From positions 1-9,661 of the forward strand of contig NZCE01000031.1 in the NCBI GenBank assembly GCA_002688185.1: a DNA stretch of 9,661 nt, in the 5' to 3' direction. This DNA comes from Spirochaetales bacterium. Its GTDB lineage: Bacteria; Spirochaetota; Spirochaetia; ARS1246. The notes under the pieces were generated by a model. That model saw nothing but the letters and a program-made list of their open reading frames with translations, made no database searches and was not told where the DNA came from. Made by a program: the position numbers and the translations under genes. Positions 6,296 through 9,661 of this stretch are shown piece after piece (the first letter of the stretch is position 1; each line of letters starts with the position of its first letter).

Positions 6296-8041
6296 TTAGC
6301 GCAACGTTTGAATTGACGTCATTGAGGAGTCCACTTTCTTTAGTCGAACAACTCTGTGGGGGACACCCACGCCACGGAAATGTCGCATCCACCGCTTTTG
6401 ATTTTTCTGCAACTGGTCTCCCGGGCCTTTTACCTCCACCAGCAGGTACGGCAGGTGTCTGTCCTCTTCAGTAATCACATCATACCGTTGCGCCCCACCG
6501 GATATACGCTTGGCCTTAATCCGCGGAAATAGCACCAGATCAGGAAAACCGGCGGTATTGGTTCGGATATTACTGCAGATACGATCAAAGACGGCAACAA
6601 AATGAGCGGGAGGAATAGATTTGATGGCAACGGAAAACAGCTCCTCTGTAAAATATTTCCAATTTACAAACGCATTTGCCGTGCCGCATTTTTCTCTGTA
6701 TGTTCGCCTGAGCTCTCGTCGCCACCGAATCTCGGAGACGTCTAATATATGGCATAGTTTGGCCTGAATGAGCTGCTCCCGACGACTCCGAAAGTCCGGC
6801 TCATAGAGATCGGCGGGTCCTCGTTGATACGGATTGAAAAAGGCACCAACAATAGGACTAAATATAATGTCCCAAAATGCGATACCAAATAGGCCGCACC
6901 AGAGTGTATTTTCCGTATAGAAGCCTGCCACGCCCGCTTGTGCGTACATATTGAGCACGAACTCCTCAACCGATGGCCCTATCGGCTCGGCAATACAAAT
7001 CACTTGAGTGTCAGATACATCAGTTTTATCCGCCGAAGGTCGCCTTTTCCCTTCTATTTTATCAGCAAATGCGGAGGCAAAGTCGAGCTCCTCCTCATTG
7101 CCCGACATTCGGTTTATCGTTTCTACGATTTCCGTAGCTTTTTTGGCATTCCCAATTTTGTAATGAATCCTCGCCTGTCGTTCGCGTGAAGGCTGAAAGT
7201 CGGTCATTTCGTAGACCCTTATGGCACTTTCCGGATCATTGAGTCTTTCTAATTGCCTGGCCACTGTGGTACAAAGCCGACCATGACGCCTTAGTATCAC
7301 CGGATGATCGATCGGATCAGGTACTGTGGCTATTAGTGTCATAAGTTGATCCGCGGAAAGCTCAGACAATCCCTCTGAAAGCTCCTCACTAACCGAGTGT
7401 AATTCAATTACCGTGTCTATGAGCTCCCGACGGGAGAAAGGTCTGATTGATCGATCGAGGGGATACTGTTCATAATTCACGATACCGAGATCGGCAATGA
7501 CAAACTCGCTGAGATCCTGATAGAAGTTTCCAAAAAACAGCAGCATATAGAGGGATAGCGCCTCAAGCCTCAACGGCGCGTAAACATGAAACTTTGTCTT
7601 TATAAAATCGGCAATCTCACTTTCCTCGCCAAGTTCGCCTATTTGATCGATCAATGCGGCTTTTTTTTCATTGCGCTGAATCAGTAATTCCAGCTCCTCC
7701 GTGAGGGATATCAATTCTGGTTTCCTTAGCAAGGCGAGTAAGTCCTGCAGCGGAAAATCGCCATCGCGTGAGATGAATCCGGCTGAATATAGCTCGTTTG
7801 CGGCATCGCCAATAGATGGGATCTCTTGGTATTCTAGCTTATCACTGCGAAATAAAGGACCTTTTCTTGAGATGAGCCGCACGAATAGACATTGGGGCGG
7901 TAATGAAAGGGCCTGGAAATTTTTTGCAAATTGAATTTCGGGATCATGGAGTAAATCTTCATAAAGGCTTATTACTTCCGTCAGGAGTGTGATGAAATTC
8001 TCCCTGTAGTAATCCGGCGCAAGCTCTACTTTAGTCTTCAC
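6296..8041 (-). CDS. fan1: FAN1-type structure-specific nuclease with a VRR-NUC domain
   Basis: This resembles the bacterial orthologues of human FAN1, a 5'-flap endonuclease and exonuclease that processes branched DNA and helps repair interstrand crosslinks (shown for human and Pseudomonas aeruginosa proteins). Seen: an N-terminal block typical of the family (YYRENFITLL at 11-20; FVRLISRKGPLFRSDKLEY at 53-71), a helical TPR-like middle (about 245-335), the catalytic Glu candidate at 377 in the segment ENTLWCGLFGIAFWDIIF, and the C-terminal VRR-NUC core with Pro500-Asp501 in GFPDLVLF and Glu536-X-Lys538 in VEVKGPGDQLQ. These form the PD-(D/E)XK catalytic set, so it should be active. The length of 581 is close to the bacterial form (about 550-560). 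The start is GTG, overlapping the TGA of the upstream gene by 4 nt (GTGA) with no good Shine-Dalgarno, which points to translational coupling. Confidence 0.92.
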   Translation of the reverse strand: MKTKVELAPDYYRENFITLLTEVISLYEDLLHDPEIQFAKNFQALSLPPQCLFVRLISRKGPLFRSDKLEYQEIPSIGDAANELYSAGFISRDGDFPLQDLLALLRKPELISLTEELELLIQRNEKKAALIDQIGELGEESEIADFIKTKFHVYAPLRLEALSLYMLLFFGNFYQDLSEFVIADLGIVNYEQYPLDRSIRPFSRRELIDTVIELHSVSEELSEGLSELSADQLMTLIATVPDPIDHPVILRRHGRLCTTVARQLERLNDPESAIRVYEMTDFQPSRERQARIHYKIGNAKKATEIVETINRMSGNEEELDFASAFADKIEGKRRPSADKTDVSDTQVICIAEPIGPSVEEFVLNMYAQAGVAGFYTENTLWCGLFGIAFWDIIFSPIVGAFFNPYQRGPADLYEPDFRSRREQLIQAKLCHILDVSEIRWRRELRRTYREKCGTANAFVNWKYFTEELFSVAIKSIPPAHFVAVFDRICSNIRTNTAGFPDLVLFPRIKAKRISGGAQRYDVITEEDRHLPYLLVEVKGPGDQLQKNQKRWMRHFRGVGVPHRVVRLKKVDSSMTSIQTLR

Positions 8042-9627
8042 TCTACGATAACACCGCGTTGTGCAAATGGGGCACGCTCAAGAAATGGATCGTCGTATGC
8101 GTAGAACTGCATCAAAAACAGCCCTGTTTGGTTATTGCTCGGAGTCCATGTGAATTGGCCGGTTGATTGGTCAAACTCCGAGCCTTCCGGTGCGTATTTT
8201 ATTTCGTAGATTACCGTGTCATTATTTGGATCCGCCGAGGTTATTTCAAACACCAGCTCCGTGCCCACCCGGGCTAGAACAAAAGGATCACCTTCATAGA
8301 TTGGTCTTTCAGGGGGCGAGTTGAGTCCGGTTATAGTGACTTGCCCGCAATCGGCTACTTTCTTTCCTCGCTCGAGGAGAGAAATCTGGAACGTTCTCTC
8401 TCCGGTAAACGGGACTGGTATCCCGTAGAAATCGGAAAAGACGAACGTCGCTATCGCCGCTCCGTTTTCTTCCACAAGGATACTGTCATAGGTCCCGTCT
8501 CCTTCCACAACGCCGGTTAAAACCGGTTGCCCGCTGAGATCGTGATCAACTTCATGCCGGTCGAGGGTGACAGTCGCATTGCCAAATACGAATAGGGAGT
8601 ATAAGGCCTCAGCCTGACGGTCGCCTTTTTTGACAGTTATTCCCACATCCTTGTAGCCATAACCGGCGTACGTATGGACGTTACCCAGCTTGCGACCGTC
8701 GCCAAAATCAAAATGAATCGAGTCATAATCATTTTGACCCACAATTAGCAAAACTTCGTCACCTGCCATCACGGACGACGGCTCATGGGATATCGGAGGC
8801 AACTCGAGAGGAGGCAAGGGTGCCGGCTTCACAACAGCGACCGAGTCATCAGCCTCGTCTTCTGTAGACTCTTCCATCTCCATCTCCATCTCCGTCTCCG
8901 TCTCCGGTTGATCAGGTTGTTTTTGCTCCGCTAGAACGGCAACTTCCGGTTCTTGTTCGAGAGACTGCTCCACATCAGAATCGGACGGCGAAGGTTCTAC
9001 AACTTGGGCGTCAGGCTCCGCACCCTCTTGAATCGACGGATCCGGTTCCGCCTCCGGCAATTGCAGTTCTTCAACCTGTGAGTCCGGCTCCGGCTGCGCA
9101 TCGGGTTCGCCTTCCGATTCAGCCGTTTGTTGTTCCAGAGGCAGTTCGTCCGGCTCTGGAGCCGGAGCAGATTCCGGCCGCTCAGTTACCTGTAAGCTCT
9201 CCTTCTCCTCCGGTAGAGTCTCCACCGGTATGGCCGCCTGAGTCTGCGGCTCCGGTTCCACCTCCGGCGATTGCTGCTCCGCGACCGGAGGAATTTGGGT
9301 TTCCGGCACGGGTTCTTCGGTCAGTCCAGCCGGAGCTTCGAGAGATGGCTCTTCATCGGCTGGCCCGACCGGATCGGCATCCGTCACGCTCTCTTGTTCA
9401 CCTGGCGATTCCAGCGGCATAAGTCCTTCCTGAGCAAGTTCAGCGGGGGCGGTCGCTTCCGGCTCACTCTCTGTATCTATCTCTTCAGGAGATTCAACCA
9501 GCCGGGGCTCTTCCTGAGCAGGTTCATCGAGGGCAGCAATGACTTGGTCACCCTCTGTATCCTCAGAATTCCTGATCTCGGGTTTTATCCATTTGCGGCT
9601 CGCTAAGTGTATTTTTATGTATGGCAA
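8038..9627 (-). CDS. Acidic Pro/Glu-rich protein with PKD-like and cadherin-like (He_PIG) domains; start uncertain
   Basis: The protein has a long low-complexity acidic region (about 21-262, rich in Glu, Pro, Gln and Ser), a Pro-rich hinge (about 267-280) and a folded C-terminal half. Residues 285-335 look like a PKD-type beta sandwich (FDFGDGRKLGNVHTY). Residues 436-512 match the dystroglycan-type cadherin-like/He_PIG pattern (SADPNNDTVIYEI, then FDQSTGQFTWTP and the YAYDD end). Such domains mediate binding in secreted or surface proteins, and acidic Pro-rich stretches commonly span the periplasm or wall. No signal peptide or membrane segment is seen after the TTG at 9627. The same frame has no stop from there to the window end, and the TTG lacks a ribosome site, so the true start, perhaps with an export signal, may lie outside. 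The stop overlaps the FAN1-like gene by 4 nt. The function is unknown. Confidence 0.75.
   Translation of the reverse strand: MPYIKIHLASRKWIKPEIRNSEDTEGDQVIAALDEPAQEEPRLVESPEEIDTESEPEATAPAELAQEGLMPLESPGEQESVTDADPVGPADEEPSLEAPAGLTEEPVPETQIPPVAEQQSPEVEPEPQTQAAIPVETLPEEKESLQVTERPESAPAPEPDELPLEQQTAESEGEPDAQPEPDSQVEELQLPEAEPDPSIQEGAEPDAQVVEPSPSDSDVEQSLEQEPEVAVLAEQKQPDQPETETEMEMEMEESTEDEADDSVAVVKPAPLPPLELPPISHEPSSVMAGDEVLLIVGQNDYDSIHFDFGDGRKLGNVHTYAGYGYKDVGITVKKGDRQAEALYSLFVFGNATVTLDRHEVDHDLSGQPVLTGVVEGDGTYDSILVEENGAAIATFVFSDFYGIPVPFTGERTFQISLLERGKKVADCGQVTITGLNSPPERPIYEGDPFVLARVGTELVFEITSADPNNDTVIYEIKYAPEGSEFDQSTGQFTWTPSNNQTGLFLMQFYAYDDPFLERAPFAQRGVIVE
8875..8904 (-). repeat. Hexanucleotide tandem repeat inside the acidic protein
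   Basis: On the plus strand there are three CATCTC units (8875-8892) followed by two CGTCTC units (8893-8904). On the coding strand they give alternating Glu-Met then Glu-Thr pairs near residues 242-251. A 6-bp unit keeps the frame whatever the copy number, so slippage would only change linker length. Confidence 0.8.
9397..9564 (-). repeat. Two degenerate 28-residue (84-bp) tandem repeats in the acidic protein
   Basis: Residues 22-49 and 50-77 align at a 28-residue offset: DTEG with DTES, AQEE with AQEG, ESPEE with ESPGE. At DNA level, 25-bp stretches at 9426-9450 and 9510-9534 agree at 22 of 25 bases, which suggests a duplication rather than compositional bias alone. A third, poorer copy may follow. 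Confidence 0.6.
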
Positions 9628-9661
9628 TGGTTTAGTTAGATTCAGCTTGAATGAGCGCCAC

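Noticed and set aside
9078..9422. Plus-strand open frame of 114 codons rich in Pro
   Set aside because: It is the mirror of the Glu/Pro-rich coding repeat on the minus strand. The biased composition removes stop codons, and no ribosome site or recognisable domain is seen.
9632..9661. Tail of an upstream minus-strand gene ending in TAA
   Set aside because: Only nine codons are visible, which is too few to support a gene. It is noted only as an alternative at the window edge.

Overview
The window reads as about 9.7 kb of ordinary chromosome from a bacterium of moderate GC content. It is gene dense, with no transposase, phage gene, CRISPR array, tRNA or rRNA visible. The lineage cannot be fixed from sequence reading alone. 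Full-length UvrA, an OmpR/PhoB-type response regulator, a sigma70-like promoter and PKD/cadherin-like surface domains fit a diderm bacterium, possibly of an environmental or uncultivated phylum. That placement is inference.

Layout: (1) Positions 118-438, plus strand: a small YciI-family protein. (2) Positions 441-3251, minus strand: uvrA, the damage-recognition ATPase of nucleotide excision repair, convergent with the first gene and only 2 bp away. (3) Positions 3252-3494: a 243-bp spacer. It holds a near-consensus sigma70 promoter for uvrA, an AAC-N4-GTT dyad inside the promoter spacer that resembles the core of one class of LexA box, and a 14-bp perfect inverted repeat (arms 57 bp apart) that begins almost exactly where transcription should start. 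(4) Positions 3495-9627, minus strand: a tight five-gene series. In transcription order it is a large acidic Pro/Glu-rich protein with PKD-like and cadherin-like (He_PIG) domains, a FAN1-type VRR-NUC nuclease, a divergent nucleoside hydrolase, a membrane histidine kinase and an OmpR/PhoB-family response regulator. Gaps are -4, 66, 30 and 29 nt, so co-transcription is plausible. The head of the first gene may lie beyond the window edge.

How the genes may work together: UvrA (bulky adduct and crosslink recognition) and FAN1 (a structure-specific nuclease tied to interstrand crosslink repair in humans and Pseudomonas) lie within 5 kb on the same strand. A nucleoside hydrolase sits between FAN1 and the two-component pair. 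DNA repair plus nucleoside salvage is a possible theme, but the two-component system and the surface-like protein do not fit it clearly. No dedicated defence or secondary-metabolite system is evident. The most notable non-coding signals are the promoter, dyad and inverted repeat upstream of uvrA.
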